Assembly (NCBI RefSeq): GCF_003955715.1
Contig: NZ_CP034463.1
Coordinates: 1,612,001 to 1,676,000, forward strand
Origin: Streptomyces aquilus
GTDB lineage: Bacteria > Actinomycetota > Actinomycetes > Streptomycetales > Streptomycetaceae
Direction of reading: 5' to 3'
DNA length: 64,000 nt
The notes beneath the pieces were generated by a model. The model had not been told where the DNA came from. It ran no database searches and saw nothing but the letters and a program-made list of their open reading frames with translations. The position numbers and the translations under genes were made by a program. Positions within the stretch are counted from its first letter, which is position 1. Each line of letters begins with the position of its first letter. Shown piece by piece: positions 44,574 to 53,578 of this stretch.

Positions 44574-45029
44574 ATGTCCGCGTCCACGCACGTCAAGAAG
44601 CCCGGCTGGTTCACCGTCAACGTCTTCAACCGCATCGTGGCCTGGATGACCCGCCGCGGTCTCAGCGTCTGGGGCTCCAGGGTCCTCGCCGTGCGCGGTC
44701 GCAAGAGCGGCGAGTGGCGGACCACCCCGGTGAACCTGCTGACCCTCGACGGACAGCAGTACCTCGTCGCCCCGCGCGGTCACGTCCAGTGGACGCACAA
44801 CATGCGGGCGGCCGGCGGCGGCGAGCTGCACCTGGGCAAGAACGTGGACGTGTTCACCGCGGTGGAGGTCGCCGACGACGACAAGGTCCCGTTGCTGCGC
44901 GCCTACCTCAAGCGCTGGAAGGCCGAGGTCGGCGTCTTCTTCAACGGTGTCGGCCCCGACTCCCCCGACGCGGACCTGCGCCGCATCGCCCCGGACCACC
45001 CGGTCTTCCGGATCACGATCACGAGCTGA
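44574..45029 (+). CDS. F420-type (Ddn-like, DUF385) oxidoreductase
   Basis: A 151-aa split-barrel protein of the deazaflavin-dependent nitroreductase group (VLAVRGRKSGEWRTTPVNLL; YLVAPRGHVQWTHNMRAAGG). GRKSG and the PRG-x5-W-x-HN region match the F420-binding residues of Ddn-like enzymes. It likely uses reduced F420 to reduce a quinone-like or aromatic substrate. GGGGGAC precedes the ATG. It is apparently controlled by the adjacent TetR protein through the four-site operator region, suggesting induction by a xenobiotic or redox compound. Confidence 0.88.
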   Translation: MSASTHVKKPGWFTVNVFNRIVAWMTRRGLSVWGSRVLAVRGRKSGEWRTTPVNLLTLDGQQYLVAPRGHVQWTHNMRAAGGGELHLGKNVDVFTAVEVADDDKVPLLRAYLKRWKAEVGVFFNGVGPDSPDADLRRIAPDHPVFRITITS

Positions 45030-45069
45030 CGCCACGCCTCGCGGCCGCTGCCCCTCACCGGCGGCCCCT

Positions 45070-45230
45070 CAACGTCACCACCCGCACCCAGGCGTCACCA
45101 CCCGCACCCTCTTCGTCAGGCAGGCCCCGCCTTCCCCGAACCCTCGCGCCAGGCCAGGCCCCGCCTCCACCGCACCCTCACGTCAGCCCCCACCTGACGC
45201 GCACCCTCGCGTCAGGCCCCCGCCTCACCG
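45070..45230. repeat. Degenerate tandem repeats running into the 3' end of the reductase gene
   Basis: Two 20-bp copies (CGTCACCACCCGCACCC core, 45070-45089 and 45090-45109) are followed by units of 34, 34 and 29 bp starting at 45110, 45144 and 45178. Each has the form TCnCGTCAGG...CCCCGCCT...GCACCC. A last unit starting at 45207 contains the stop and final codons of the geranylgeranyl-reductase-family gene. Confidence 0.65.
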
Positions 45231-46468
45231 TCAGCCGAGTCGGCCGCCCCCGCAAGCCCGACCCGCCGGTCCAGCGCCGCCAGCACCCGCTGCGCCATGG
45301 GACGCCCCCGCACGATCTCCCCCAGCGACGTCGACCCACGCGTGATGTCCATGAACGCCCGCCAGGCCGGCCGGAACCCGGTCAGCGCGGCATGGAACAG
45401 CCCCGGCCGGCGCTCGAACGCCAGCAGCAGCCGCTTGCCGACGCTCATCTCGACGCCGAGGCCCGCCTTGATCGCGAAGGCGTAGTTCAGGGCCTGGCGC
45501 CGGGTGTCCACCGCGTCATGCGCCTCGGCGATCCGCACCGCCCACTCCCCCGCGAGCCGCCCCGAGCGCAGCGCGAACGAGATGCCCTCGCGGGTCCACG
45601 GCTCAAGGAGCCCCGCCGCGTCCCCGCACACCAGCACCCGCCCCCGCGACAGCGGGGAGTCATCGGCACGGCAGCGGGTCAAGTGCCCGGAGGAGATGCT
45701 CGGTTCGAAGCCGGCGAGGCCGAGCCGGGCGATGAGGTCCTCCAAGTACCGCTTGGTGGCGGCGCCTTCACCGCGCGCGGAGATGACTCCGACCGTCAGC
45801 GTGTCGCCCTTGGGGAACACCCAGCCGTAACTGCCGGGCATCGGCCCCCAGTCGATGAGCACCCGCCCCTTCCAGTCCTCGGCGACCGTCTCCGGCACCG
45901 GGATCTCGGCCTCGAGCCCGAGGTCGACCTGGTCGAGCTTCACCCCGACATGTGCTCCTATGCGGCTGGCGCTGCCGTCGGCGCCGACCACCGCATGCGC
46001 GAGCACCGTCTCGCCGCCCTGGAGGACGACCGCGACCGTGCGCCGGTCGGGCACCGCCGAGCCGTGCTGCTCGACCCGCTGGACGGTCACGCCCGTCCGC
46101 AGCTCGGCGCCCGCCTTCTGCGCGTGCTCGACGAGCTGCTGGTCGAACTCGGGCCGGTTGATCAGCCCGAACAGCATCTGCTTGGAGCGGCGGGTACGGG
46201 TGAAGCGGCCGTTGTGCGAGAACGTCACCGCGTGCACCCGGTCCCGGAAGGGCAGCTCGAAGCCGGGGGGCAGGGAGTCGCGGGAGGGTCCGATGATGCC
46301 GCCGCCGCACGTCTTGTAGCGGGGCAGCTCCGCCTTCTCCAGCAACAGCACACGCCGCCCGGCGACAGCGGCCGCGTAGGCGGCCGAGGCCCCCGCGGGC
46401 CCCGCGCCCACCACGACGACGTCCCACACCTGCCGCGCGTCGTCCGCCGAAGAGTTCTCGCTGGTCAC
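45212..46468 (-). CDS. Geranylgeranyl-reductase-family flavoprotein
   Basis: A 418-aa FAD protein. GxGxxG is in VVVVGAGPAGASAAYAAA; CGGGIIGP follows (YKTCGGG, the conserved Cys of this family). The signature PGSYGWVFPKGD and GDAAGLLEPWTREGISFALR are typical. Family members reduce double bonds of geranylgeranyl chains on lipids, chlorophyll or quinones. In Streptomyces one copy often lies near menaquinone or Nuo genes, but not here. The substrate could be a menaquinone side chain or an isoprenoid. The start is the GTG at 46468. Its 3' end merges with the 45070-45230 repeats. Confidence 0.88.
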   Translation of the reverse strand: MTSENSSADDARQVWDVVVVGAGPAGASAAYAAAVAGRRVLLLEKAELPRYKTCGGGIIGPSRDSLPPGFELPFRDRVHAVTFSHNGRFTRTRRSKQMLFGLINRPEFDQQLVEHAQKAGAELRTGVTVQRVEQHGSAVPDRRTVAVVLQGGETVLAHAVVGADGSASRIGAHVGVKLDQVDLGLEAEIPVPETVAEDWKGRVLIDWGPMPGSYGWVFPKGDTLTVGVISARGEGAATKRYLEDLIARLGLAGFEPSISSGHLTRCRADDSPLSRGRVLVCGDAAGLLEPWTREGISFALRSGRLAGEWAVRIAEAHDAVDTRRQALNYAFAIKAGLGVEMSVGKRLLLAFERRPGLFHAALTGFRPAWRAFMDITRGSTSLGEIVRGRPMAQRVLAALDRRVGLAGAADSADGEAGA

Positions 46469-46600
46469 GATGGTCTACTGCTCCGATCAAGCCGCTTGCC
46501 GCTGCTGCCTTGTGCATCCTACGACCGCCATCGCCGCAGGCCACTGTGGGAGGATCTCCGTACCCATACGTACAACGTCGCACCTACAAGGAGCGTGCCC

Positions 46601-47956
46601 ATGTCGTCGAATCCGGTCGCCGAGACCGTCGCCTCACTGATGCCCCGGGCGAAGGCCGAACTCACCGAACTGGTGGCGTTCAAGTCGGTGGCGGACTTCG
46701 ACCAGTTCCCGAGGAGCGAGAGCGAGGGCGCGGCCCGCTGGGTCGCGGACGCGCTGGCCGCCGAGGGCTTCCAGGACGTGGCACTGCTCGACACCCCGGA
46801 CGGCACCCAGTCGGTGTACGGCTACCTGCCCGGTCCCGAGGGTGCGAAGACGGTCCTGCTGTACGCGCACTACGACGTGCAGCCGCCGCTGGACGAGTCG
46901 GCGTGGACGACTCCGCCGTTCGAGCTGACCGAGCGCGACGGCCGCTGGTACGGGCGCGGTGCAGCCGACTGCAAGGGCGGCGTGATCATGCACCTGCTGG
47001 CCCTGCGCGCGCTGAAGGCGAACGGCGGCGTGCCGGTGCACGTCAAGGTCATCGCCGAGGGCTCGGAGGAGATGGGCACGGGCGGTCTGGAGCGGTACGC
47101 CGAGGACCACCCGGACCTGCTGGAGGCCGACACCATCGTGATCGGCGACGCGGGCAACTTCCGCGTGGGCCTGCCGACGGTGACGACGACACTGCGCGGC
47201 ATGACCCTGGTCCGCGTCCAGGTCGACACCCTCGCGGGCAACCTGCACTCCGGGCAGTTCGGCGGCGCGGCGCCCGACGCGCTGGCCGCGCTGATCCGCG
47301 TACTGGACTCGCTGCGCGCCGAGGACGGTTCGACCACCGTGGACGGGCTCGCCCCCGGGACGGCGTGGGACGGTCTGCGGTACGACGAGGAGCAGTTCCG
47401 GCAGGACGCCAAGGTCCTCGACGGTGTGGAGCTGATCGGTTCCGGCACGGTCGCCGACCGCATCTGGTCCCGCCCGGCCGTCACCGTCCTCGGCATCGAC
47501 TGCCCGCCGGTCGTCGGCGCCACCCCGTCCGTGCAGGCGGGCGCCCGCGCGCTGGTGAGCCTGCGGGTGCCGCCGGGCGTGGACGCCGCCGAGGCGACGA
47601 AGCTGCTCCAGGCCCACCTGGAGACGCGCACGCCGTGGGGCGCCCGGGTGCGCACCGAGCAGGTCGGCCAGGGCCAGCCCTTCAGCGCCGACCCGACCAG
47701 CCCGGCGTACACGGCGATGGCCGAGGCGATGTCGGTGGCCTACCCGGGCCAGGAGATGCAGTACGCGGGCCAGGGCGGCTCCATCCCGCTCTGCAACACC
47801 CTCGCCGCCCTGTACCCGAGCGCGGAGATCCTCCTGATCGGCCTCAGCGAGCCGGAGGCGCAGATCCACGCGGTCAACGAGAGCGTCTCCCCCGAGGAGT
47901 TGGAGCGGCTGTCGGTGGCGGAGGCCCTGTTCCTGCGCAACTACGCGGCGATGTGA
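46601..47956 (+). CDS. M20-family metallopeptidase (dipeptidase)
   Basis: A 451-aa zinc peptidase. The metal ligands are visible: His in LLYAHYDVQP, Asp in GRGAADCKGG, Glu-Glu in EGSEEMGTGG, Asp in VIGDAGNF, and a C-terminal His in EAQIHAVNE. It also has a dimerisation domain (NLHSGQFGGAAPD). It hydrolyses dipeptides or related amide bonds in the cytoplasm. AAGGAG lies seven bases before the ATG at 46601. Its TGA overlaps the GTG of a kinase-fold gene, so the two are coupled. Confidence 0.92.
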   Translation: MSSNPVAETVASLMPRAKAELTELVAFKSVADFDQFPRSESEGAARWVADALAAEGFQDVALLDTPDGTQSVYGYLPGPEGAKTVLLYAHYDVQPPLDESAWTTPPFELTERDGRWYGRGAADCKGGVIMHLLALRALKANGGVPVHVKVIAEGSEEMGTGGLERYAEDHPDLLEADTIVIGDAGNFRVGLPTVTTTLRGMTLVRVQVDTLAGNLHSGQFGGAAPDALAALIRVLDSLRAEDGSTTVDGLAPGTAWDGLRYDEEQFRQDAKVLDGVELIGSGTVADRIWSRPAVTVLGIDCPPVVGATPSVQAGARALVSLRVPPGVDAAEATKLLQAHLETRTPWGARVRTEQVGQGQPFSADPTSPAYTAMAEAMSVAYPGQEMQYAGQGGSIPLCNTLAALYPSAEILLIGLSEPEAQIHAVNESVSPEELERLSVAEALFLRNYAAM

Positions 47957-48972
47957 ATCGCCTGACGGCACACTCCGACATCGGCATAGCCCTGGCCCGC
48001 CTCGACGACCACGACCTCACCGGTCTCGTGGCGTCGGGGCGGCCGCTGGGCGCCGGGATCGGCGGCCGGGCCACGCTCGTCGAGGTGGCCGGCCGACCGG
48101 TGTTCGTGAAACGGGTGCCGCTCACCGACATGGAGCGGCACCCGAACCACGTACGGTCCACGGCGAACGTCCTGGGCGTGCCCCTCTACTGCCACTACGG
48201 TTTCGGCAGTCCGGGGTTCGGCGCCTGGCGTGAACTGGCCGTGCACACGATGACGACGGACTGGGTGCTGTCCGGCAAGTACACCGGCTTCCCGCTGATG
48301 CATCACTGGCGGGTACTGCCCGACACGCCCCAGCCGCTCCCGGCCGAACTCGCCGACGTGGAGCGGACGGTGGCGTACTGGGGCCCGGGGGTGCGCGACC
48401 GCGTCGAAGGGCTGCGGACGGCGTCCGCGAGCCTGACGCTGTTCCTGGAGCACGTGCCGTACACCCTGCACGACTGGTTCGACGCCCAGTTGCGCACCAG
48501 CCAGGCCGACCGCGCCTGCTCCCTGGTGGAGCGCGGCCTGCGGGCGGTCACCGACTTCCTGCACGCGCGCGAACTCCTGCATTTCGACGCCCACTTCAAG
48601 AACATCCTCACCGACGGCCGGCAGCTCTATCTGACCGACTACGGCCTGTCCCTCTCGGCCCGCTTCCAACTCGCCCCGCACGAGCGGAACTTCTTCACCA
48701 AGCACCGGCACTACGACCGCGCCTACACGGCCAGCTACCTCGTGAACTGGCTCACCGTCGCGTTGCACGGCTACGGCCCGGACGACCGCCGGGCGTTCAT
48801 CGAGGCCTGCGCCGAGGGCATGCGGCCCAGGGGCATCCCCCGGGCCGCGGCGAGCATCCTCGTCCGGCACGCGCGCGTGGCGTCCTTGCTGGGCGACTTC
48901 AACCGCCGGTTCCAGCAGGAGAGCAGGACCACGCCGTATCCGACGGAGGAACTGAGACTCGCGAGCGCCTAG
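47953..48972 (+). CDS. Protein-kinase-fold phosphotransferase of unknown substrate
   Basis: A 339-aa protein. A kinase-like fold is suggested by GRPVFVKRVPLTDMER (Lys for ATP), the catalytic loop ELLHFDAHFKNILTDGR (HxD...N form with Phe) and the metal motif LTDYGLSLS (DYG for DFG). Arg-rich loops follow. It resembles bacterial aminoglycoside- or protein-kinase-like proteins rather than classical Ser/Thr kinases. The GTG overlaps the peptidase stop (GTGA), implying a shared role. A perfect 12+12 bp inverted repeat follows the stop. Confidence 0.75.
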   Translation: MNRLTAHSDIGIALARLDDHDLTGLVASGRPLGAGIGGRATLVEVAGRPVFVKRVPLTDMERHPNHVRSTANVLGVPLYCHYGFGSPGFGAWRELAVHTMTTDWVLSGKYTGFPLMHHWRVLPDTPQPLPAELADVERTVAYWGPGVRDRVEGLRTASASLTLFLEHVPYTLHDWFDAQLRTSQADRACSLVERGLRAVTDFLHARELLHFDAHFKNILTDGRQLYLTDYGLSLSARFQLAPHERNFFTKHRHYDRAYTASYLVNWLTVALHGYGPDDRRAFIEACAEGMRPRGIPRAAASILVRHARVASLLGDFNRRFQQESRTTPYPTEELRLASA

Positions 48973-48995
48973 GTGGGCCGTCCGGACGGCCCACC
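48972..48995. terminator. Perfect 24-bp inverted repeat, bidirectional terminator
   Basis: GGTGGGCCGTCC (48972-48983) is followed directly by its complement GGACGGCCCACC (48984-48995). It lies between two convergent genes, three bases from the stop of the Nudix gene. Confidence 0.75.
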
Positions 48996-48998
48996 CCC

Positions 48999-50042
48999 CT
49001 AGGCCACCGGAATTCCGGCCTCCAGGTACAGCGCGGCTCCGCGTTCGCGTGCCCGCAGTGCCCAGCGCAGCCGCTCGTAGCGGACGGGGGGCAGCAGCTC
49101 GGCGGCCTCCTGCTCGCTGACGAAGCGCCATGCGCGCAGTTCGGGCCCGGGCAGCAGGAGTTGACCGGCCTCGGCGGCGTCGAGCCGACCGCCGTCGAAG
49201 AGGAGGCGCAGTCCGCCGTAGCCGGGAGGCACGGGCTGTTCCCAGTCGACGACCAGCAGGCGCGGTACGTCGTCCAGCGCGATCCCGGTCTCCTCGGCGA
49301 CCTCGCGCATGCCCGCGCGCGCGGGAGCCTCGCCGGGTTCGACGACCCCGCCGGGAAACTCCCAGCCGGGCTTGTAGGTGGGGTCGACGAGCAGCACGCG
49401 GTCCTGCTCGTCGAAGAGGAGGACGCCGGCGGCGACGGTCTCGGCGGTCGGCTCGGGGGTCTGCACGATGTCGCAGACCGGCACGGCACCGGAGCCGACG
49501 GCCTCGGCGATCCGGACGGCCGTCTCGTACGGGGTGAGGGCACTGGTGTCGACGAGATGGGCGTCGGCGGTGAGCCAGGAGGCGAGGGCGGTGCGGTACG
49601 GCTCGATGTGGTCGTACGACCACTGCCGTACCCGTATCTCGCCGTCCGGGAGGTCGGGCGGGATCTCCCGCCCCGCTATTCGCTCGCGCAGGATCGTTTC
49701 CGCCGGGGCGAGGAGGAGGTGCTGGACGGTGATGCGGCGGGCGGCGAGGCCGCCGAAGATCTCGTCGCGGTACTCCTGGCGCAGCAGGGTCATGGGGACC
49801 ACGAGGGTCCCGCCGAGCTCGGTGAGCAGGGCGGCCGCCGTGTCGATCACGAGCCGGCGCCAGATCGGCAGGTCCTGGAAGTCGCCGACCTCGGCGAGGC
49901 GCTTGGGCGGGAGCAGGTGCGTGAGCGCTCCGCCGACGACCTCGGGGTCGAAGAGCGTGCTGTTCGGGATCAGTTCGATCAGTTCCCGTGCGGTGGCGGT
50001 CTTCCCCGCACCGAACGCGCCGTTGATCCAAACGACGGTCAC
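48999..50042 (-). CDS. P-loop kinase-Nudix hydrolase fusion
   Basis: A 347-aa two-domain protein. The N-terminal about 175 residues are an AAA/adenylate-kinase-like P-loop domain ([20 protein letters not shown], Walker A) with Arg-rich lid-like helices. The C-terminal half (from about 200) is a Nudix hydrolase with a complete box: [18 protein letters not shown] then AEETGI, holding the REVAEE metal site. It should phosphorylate one small substrate and hydrolyse a nucleoside-diphosphate-linked compound, perhaps in nucleotide or cofactor salvage. The start is a GTG at 50042. It is convergent with the kinase-fold gene. Confidence 0.87.
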   Translation of the reverse strand: MTVVWINGAFGAGKTATARELIELIPNSTLFDPEVVGGALTHLLPPKRLAEVGDFQDLPIWRRLVIDTAAALLTELGGTLVVPMTLLRQEYRDEIFGGLAARRITVQHLLLAPAETILRERIAGREIPPDLPDGEIRVRQWSYDHIEPYRTALASWLTADAHLVDTSALTPYETAVRIAEAVGSGAVPVCDIVQTPEPTAETVAAGVLLFDEQDRVLLVDPTYKPGWEFPGGVVEPGEAPARAGMREVAEETGIALDDVPRLLVVDWEQPVPPGYGGLRLLFDGGRLDAAEAGQLLLPGPELRAWRFVSEQEAAELLPPVRYERLRWALRARERGAALYLEAGIPVA

Positions 50043-50130
50043 GGTTCCCCCTCTTCTGTTGGCCCCCTGAGGCTTGCCCGCTCCACCCCGGCACGGAAAC
50101 CAGCCCCAGTTGAGGGCCCTCGTACGACGA

Positions 50131-50163
50131 TGCCGGCGCCCCCTGCGGCAAGGGGCGCCGGCA
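50131..50163 (-). terminator. Terminator after the small secreted peptide gene
   Basis: Perfect 12-bp arms TGCCGGCGCCCC (50131-50142) and GGGGCGCCGGCA (50152-50163) with a 9-base loop, beginning 18 bp beyond the stop at 50181. Confidence 0.8.
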
Positions 50164-50180
50164 CCGTGGTCCCGCTCTCG

Positions 50181-50372
50181 TCAGTCGTTCTGGCCGAGGG
50201 CGTTCTTGTCCACGGCCAGGCTGTCGCTGGCGATCGTGTGGTCGAGGGTGCTGAGGGTCTTGTCGACGTCGAGGTCGGTGAGGTTGTCGCCGACCGCGTG
50301 GGACGGGGTGATGGCGGCGACGACGAAACCGGTGGCCAGGGAGGCGATGGCAGCCATGGTGCGCTTCTTCAT
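50181..50372 (-). CDS. Small secreted protein
   Basis: A 63-aa preprotein: Lys-rich start (MKKRTMAAIASLATG), a hydrophobic core and a likely signal-peptidase site after SHA. This leaves a mature peptide of about 37 residues, acidic and without cysteine (DLDVDKTLSTLDHTIASDS). It is similar in style to small secreted proteins of unknown role in streptomycetes. ACGGGG lies upstream of the ATG, and a strong terminator follows. Its short independent unit suggests tight, possibly high expression. Confidence 0.72.
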   Translation of the reverse strand: MKKRTMAAIASLATGFVVAAITPSHAVGDNLTDLDVDKTLSTLDHTIASDSLAVDKNALGQND

Positions 50373-50402
50373 GCCCCGTTCAACTGAGAAACGGCACAGG
50401 GG

Positions 50403-51374
50403 TCACGCGCCCGTCCGCTCGGGCACCCGGCCGGCTCCGGCACGGGCGCGTCGTACGAGGTCGCGGGCGGCGTCGGACCACTGCGGATACGCGAAGGCGA
50501 ATCCCGCCTCCAGCAGGCGTCCCGGCACCACCCGGCGGCTCTTCAGCAGCAGTTCGGTGTCCGAGCGCAGCACGAACGCCCCGATCTCGGCCATCCACCG
50601 GGTGGCGGGCAGCCCGACGGGCATGCCCTGGGCGGCCCGGAGGTCCCGCATGAACGCGCGGTGCGGCAGCGGGCCGGGGGCCGCGAGGTTCACCGGCCCG
50701 GCGAGGTCGTCGCGGTCGACCAGGAACTCGACCGCGCGGACGAAGTCGTGCTCGTGGATCCAGGAGACGTACTGCGCCCCGCCCGCCACGGGGCCGCCCA
50801 GCCCGAGCCGCACCATGGTCCGCAGCACGTCGAAGACCCCGCCGCGGTCCGGGCTCATGACCATGGCGGACCGGAGAGCGACCTTCCTGGTGCGCGGCGT
50901 GCCGGCCTCGTCCTGGGCCCGCTCCCACCGCTGGGCGATCTCGACGCTGTAGGCCCAGTAGTCGGGGGCGTCCGGCTCGGTGCCGCCGATGACTCCGCCG
51001 GCCTCGTCGTGGGGCGCGTCGAAGCGATGGGCGTAGACGGTGGCCGTGCTCATCTGCAACCAGACACGTGGCGGCCGTACGGCGCCCGCGATCGCCTCTC
51101 CGACGACCCTGGCGGAGTCGACCCGCGAGTCCATCATGGCCTTCAGGTTGGCCGGGGTGTAGCGGCAGCTGACGCTGCGCCCGGCCAGGTTGATCACCAC
51201 GTCGCTGCCGTCGACCGCGTCGGCCCAGGGCCCGAGCGTCTTCCCGTCCCACTGCACCTCATGGTCCCGGGTCGGCCGCCGGGTCAGGACGACGACGTCA
51301 TGGCCCGCCGCGCGCAGAGCACGGTCGAGGACGGTGCCCACCTGCCCGGTTCCCCCGGGGATCACGAACTTCAT
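50403..51374 (-). CDS. TIGR01777-family NAD(P)-binding epimerase-like protein
   Basis: A 323-aa short-chain-dehydrogenase-like protein. The Rossmann motif is PGGTGQVGTVLDRAL. VINLAGRSVSCRY, the STATVYAH segment and the C-terminal domain with GRLLEAGFAFAYPQW (DUF1731 type) place it in the TIGR01777/YfcH group. These are predicted nucleotide-sugar epimerases; the true substrate is unknown. GGGGGAG precedes the ATG. A TTGAAC-GT-GTTCAA palindrome upstream suggests repressor control. Confidence 0.87.
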   Translation of the reverse strand: MKFVIPGGTGQVGTVLDRALRAAGHDVVVLTRRPTRDHEVQWDGKTLGPWADAVDGSDVVINLAGRSVSCRYTPANLKAMMDSRVDSARVVGEAIAGAVRPPRVWLQMSTATVYAHRFDAPHDEAGGVIGGTEPDAPDYWAYSVEIAQRWERAQDEAGTPRTRKVALRSAMVMSPDRGGVFDVLRTMVRLGLGGPVAGGAQYVSWIHEHDFVRAVEFLVDRDDLAGPVNLAAPGPLPHRAFMRDLRAAQGMPVGLPATRWMAEIGAFVLRSDTELLLKSRRVVPGRLLEAGFAFAYPQWSDAARDLVRRARAGAGRVPERTGA

Positions 51375-51414
51375 CAGGCTCCCCCTTCGTGTGAGGGGAG
51401 CCTAGCGCACAAAG

Positions 51415-51428
51415 TTGAACGTGTTCAA
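51415..51428. promoter_or_regulatory. Palindrome upstream of the TIGR01777 gene
   Basis: TTGAACGTGTTCAA has perfect 6-bp arms around GT. It lies 41 bp upstream of the ATG in an AT-richer stretch that probably holds the promoter. The shape suits a TetR- or MarR-type repressor. Confidence 0.5.
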
Positions 51429-51533
51429 AATTGACTCTTCGCCGGAGCCCGCGCGGCAGGGGGTCTACCGGGATCCCGCTCCGACGCGTACATGTAGTCA
51501 TCCCATCTTTCGCTGGTACGGAGGAACGTAACG

Positions 51534-53540
51534 ATGCGTAACCTTCACACCCGCACAACCCGTGGCCGAGTGGTCGGAGCACTCACCGCCGCACTGCTCG
51601 CCGCCGCAGGACTCGCCGCACCCTCGGCGCGGGCCGCCGCACCCGCCCTGGACGACGGTCTCGCCCTCACCCCGCCCATGGGCTTCAACAACTGGAACTC
51701 CACGCACTGCCGTGCCGAGTTCAACGAGGCGATGGTCAAGTCGATCGCGGACATCTTCGTGGACAAGGGCCTCAAGGACGCCGGATACCAGTACGTCAAC
51801 CTCGACGACTGCTGGGCCCTGCCCGAGCGGAACGCGGACGGCAAGCTCGTACCGGACCCCGTCCGCTTCCCGAACGGGATCAAGGCGGTCGCCGACTACG
51901 TCCACTCCAAGGGACTGAAGTTCGGCATCTACACGAGCGCGGGCACCAAGACGTGCAACAGCGCGGGATTTCCCGGCGCGCTGGGCCACGAGTACAGCGA
52001 CGCCCAGCAGTTCGCGGACTGGGGCGTGGACTATCTCAAGTACGACAACTGCAACAACCAGGGCGTGGACGCCAAGTCGCGCTACACGACCATGCGCGAC
52101 GCCCTGCGGGCGACCGGCAGACCCATCGTCTACAGCATCTGCGAGTGGGGCGAGAACAAACCCTGGGAGTGGGCGTCCGACGTGGGCCACCTGTGGCGCA
52201 CGACCGGCGACATCAGCGACAACTGGGGATCGATGCTCTCGATCCTGCGACAGAACCTCCCGCTCGCCGCGCACGCCGGCCCCGGGCACTGGAACGACCC
52301 GGACATGCTGGAGGTCGGCAACGGCGGCATGACCGACACCGAGTACCGCTCGCACTTCTCCCTGTGGTCGATCATGGCCGCGCCGCTCCTCATCGGCTCC
52401 GACCTGCGCCACGCGAGCGACGCGACCTACGAGATCCTCGGCAACAAGGAGGTCATCGCGGTCGACCAGGACCCGCTCGGCAAGCAGGGCACCGTGGTCT
52501 CCTCGGAGGGCGGCCGGTGGGTCGTCGCCAAGCAGATGCGGGACGGCAGCCGCGCGGTGGCCCTGTTCAACGAGTCCGGCACCGCCCAGCGCATCGCCAC
52601 GACCGCCGCGGCCGTCGGCCTCCCCGCCGCCCACGCCTACACCCTGCGCGACCTGTGGCAGCACCGGAGTTACAACACCGCCGGTACCATCGCCGCGACC
52701 GTCCCGGCGCACGGCACGGTCCTCGTGCGGGTCTCCGCCGACTCCGCGTGGGCCAAGCACCCGCCCGCCATGGAACTCGGCCTGGAAGGCAGCCAGTTGA
52801 TCGAGGCCGGCGCCCCGGCCACGCTGACGAGCACGGTCACCGACCTGGGCCGCACCCCGGCCCGGAAGGTCTCCGTCGCCCTCACCGGCCCCGCGGGCTG
52901 GTCCGTACGCCCCACCTCGGCGACCACGGCGGCCGTCCTGCCGACGGGCCGTTCCCTGCGCACCGGATGGACGGTGGCCGCCCCGGCCGGGACGCCCACC
53001 GGGTCGTACGACCTGACCCTCAAGGCGCGTTACCGCTCACCGGCCGGCGTCCGCGTCACCACGGCCCTGACGGTGACGGTCTCCGTGGTGGTGCCGCCGC
53101 CCTCGGGGACCTCCCAACTCAGCGACCTTCCCTGGTTGTCGGCCCTGAGCGGATGGGGGCCCGTGGAGCGCGACACCAGCAACGGGGAGAACGCCGCGGG
53201 CGACGGACACCCGATCACCATCGGCGGCGTGGTGTACGCCAAGGGACTTGGTGTGCACGCCCAGAGCATCATCGAGTACTACACGGGCAGGACGTGCGAG
53301 ACGGTCGCCGCGGACGTCGGCGTCGACGACGAGAAGGGCGCCGCCGGGACGGTCGCCTTCGAGATCTGGGCGGACGGCACCAAGGTCGCCTCGACCGGGG
53401 TCCTCACCAACGCGATGCCGGCCCAGCCGCTCACCGCGGACGTCACCGGCGCCCAAGTGGTCCGGCTCGTCGTCACCGACGGCGGCGACGGCCTCGACTC
53501 GGACCACGCGGACTGGGCGAACGCGCGGTTGACCTGCTGA
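51534..53540 (+). CDS. Secreted GH27 alpha-galactosidase with NEW3 and NPCBM domains
   Basis: A 668-aa preprotein with a twin-arginine-like or Sec signal (RTTRGRVVGALTAALLAA...ARAAAP). The GH27 barrel (about 38-410) has nucleophile Asp171 in YLKYDNC and acid/base in GHWNDPDMLEVG (Asp255/257). A C-terminal beta-sandwich carries SLTPP-type galactose-binding residues in the LTPPMGFNNWN context at the barrel start. A NEW3-type Ig domain (about 425-525) and an NPCBM carbohydrate-binding domain (about 530-668) follow. It removes alpha-galactosyl groups from galactomannan or oligosaccharides outside the cell. GGAGGAAC precedes the ATG, and a hairpin follows the stop. Confidence 0.92.
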   Translation: MRNLHTRTTRGRVVGALTAALLAAAGLAAPSARAAAPALDDGLALTPPMGFNNWNSTHCRAEFNEAMVKSIADIFVDKGLKDAGYQYVNLDDCWALPERNADGKLVPDPVRFPNGIKAVADYVHSKGLKFGIYTSAGTKTCNSAGFPGALGHEYSDAQQFADWGVDYLKYDNCNNQGVDAKSRYTTMRDALRATGRPIVYSICEWGENKPWEWASDVGHLWRTTGDISDNWGSMLSILRQNLPLAAHAGPGHWNDPDMLEVGNGGMTDTEYRSHFSLWSIMAAPLLIGSDLRHASDATYEILGNKEVIAVDQDPLGKQGTVVSSEGGRWVVAKQMRDGSRAVALFNESGTAQRIATTAAAVGLPAAHAYTLRDLWQHRSYNTAGTIAATVPAHGTVLVRVSADSAWAKHPPAMELGLEGSQLIEAGAPATLTSTVTDLGRTPARKVSVALTGPAGWSVRPTSATTAAVLPTGRSLRTGWTVAAPAGTPTGSYDLTLKARYRSPAGVRVTTALTVTVSVVVPPPSGTSQLSDLPWLSALSGWGPVERDTSNGENAAGDGHPITIGGVVYAKGLGVHAQSIIEYYTGRTCETVAADVGVDDEKGAAGTVAFEIWADGTKVASTGVLTNAMPAQPLTADVTGAQVVRLVVTDGGDGLDSDHADWANARLTC

Positions 53541-53553
53541 ATCCCACCGGGCG

Positions 53554-53574
53554 GGCCGGTCACCCCGACCGGCC
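53554..53574 (+). terminator. Terminator after the alpha-galactosidase gene
   Basis: Perfect 8-bp arms GGCCGGTC (53554-53561) and GACCGGCC (53567-53574) with a 5-base loop, 13 bases past the stop. Confidence 0.65.
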
Positions 53575-53578
53575 TACC

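Noticed and set aside
44714..46600. Upstream extension of the M20 peptidase
   Set aside because: The extra part is antisense to the reductase gene, and AAGGAG sits seven bases before the ATG at 46601.
51489..51496. TACATGTA as an operator upstream of the alpha-galactosidase
   Set aside because: An 8-bp palindrome is expected by chance at this scale and lacks extended arms.
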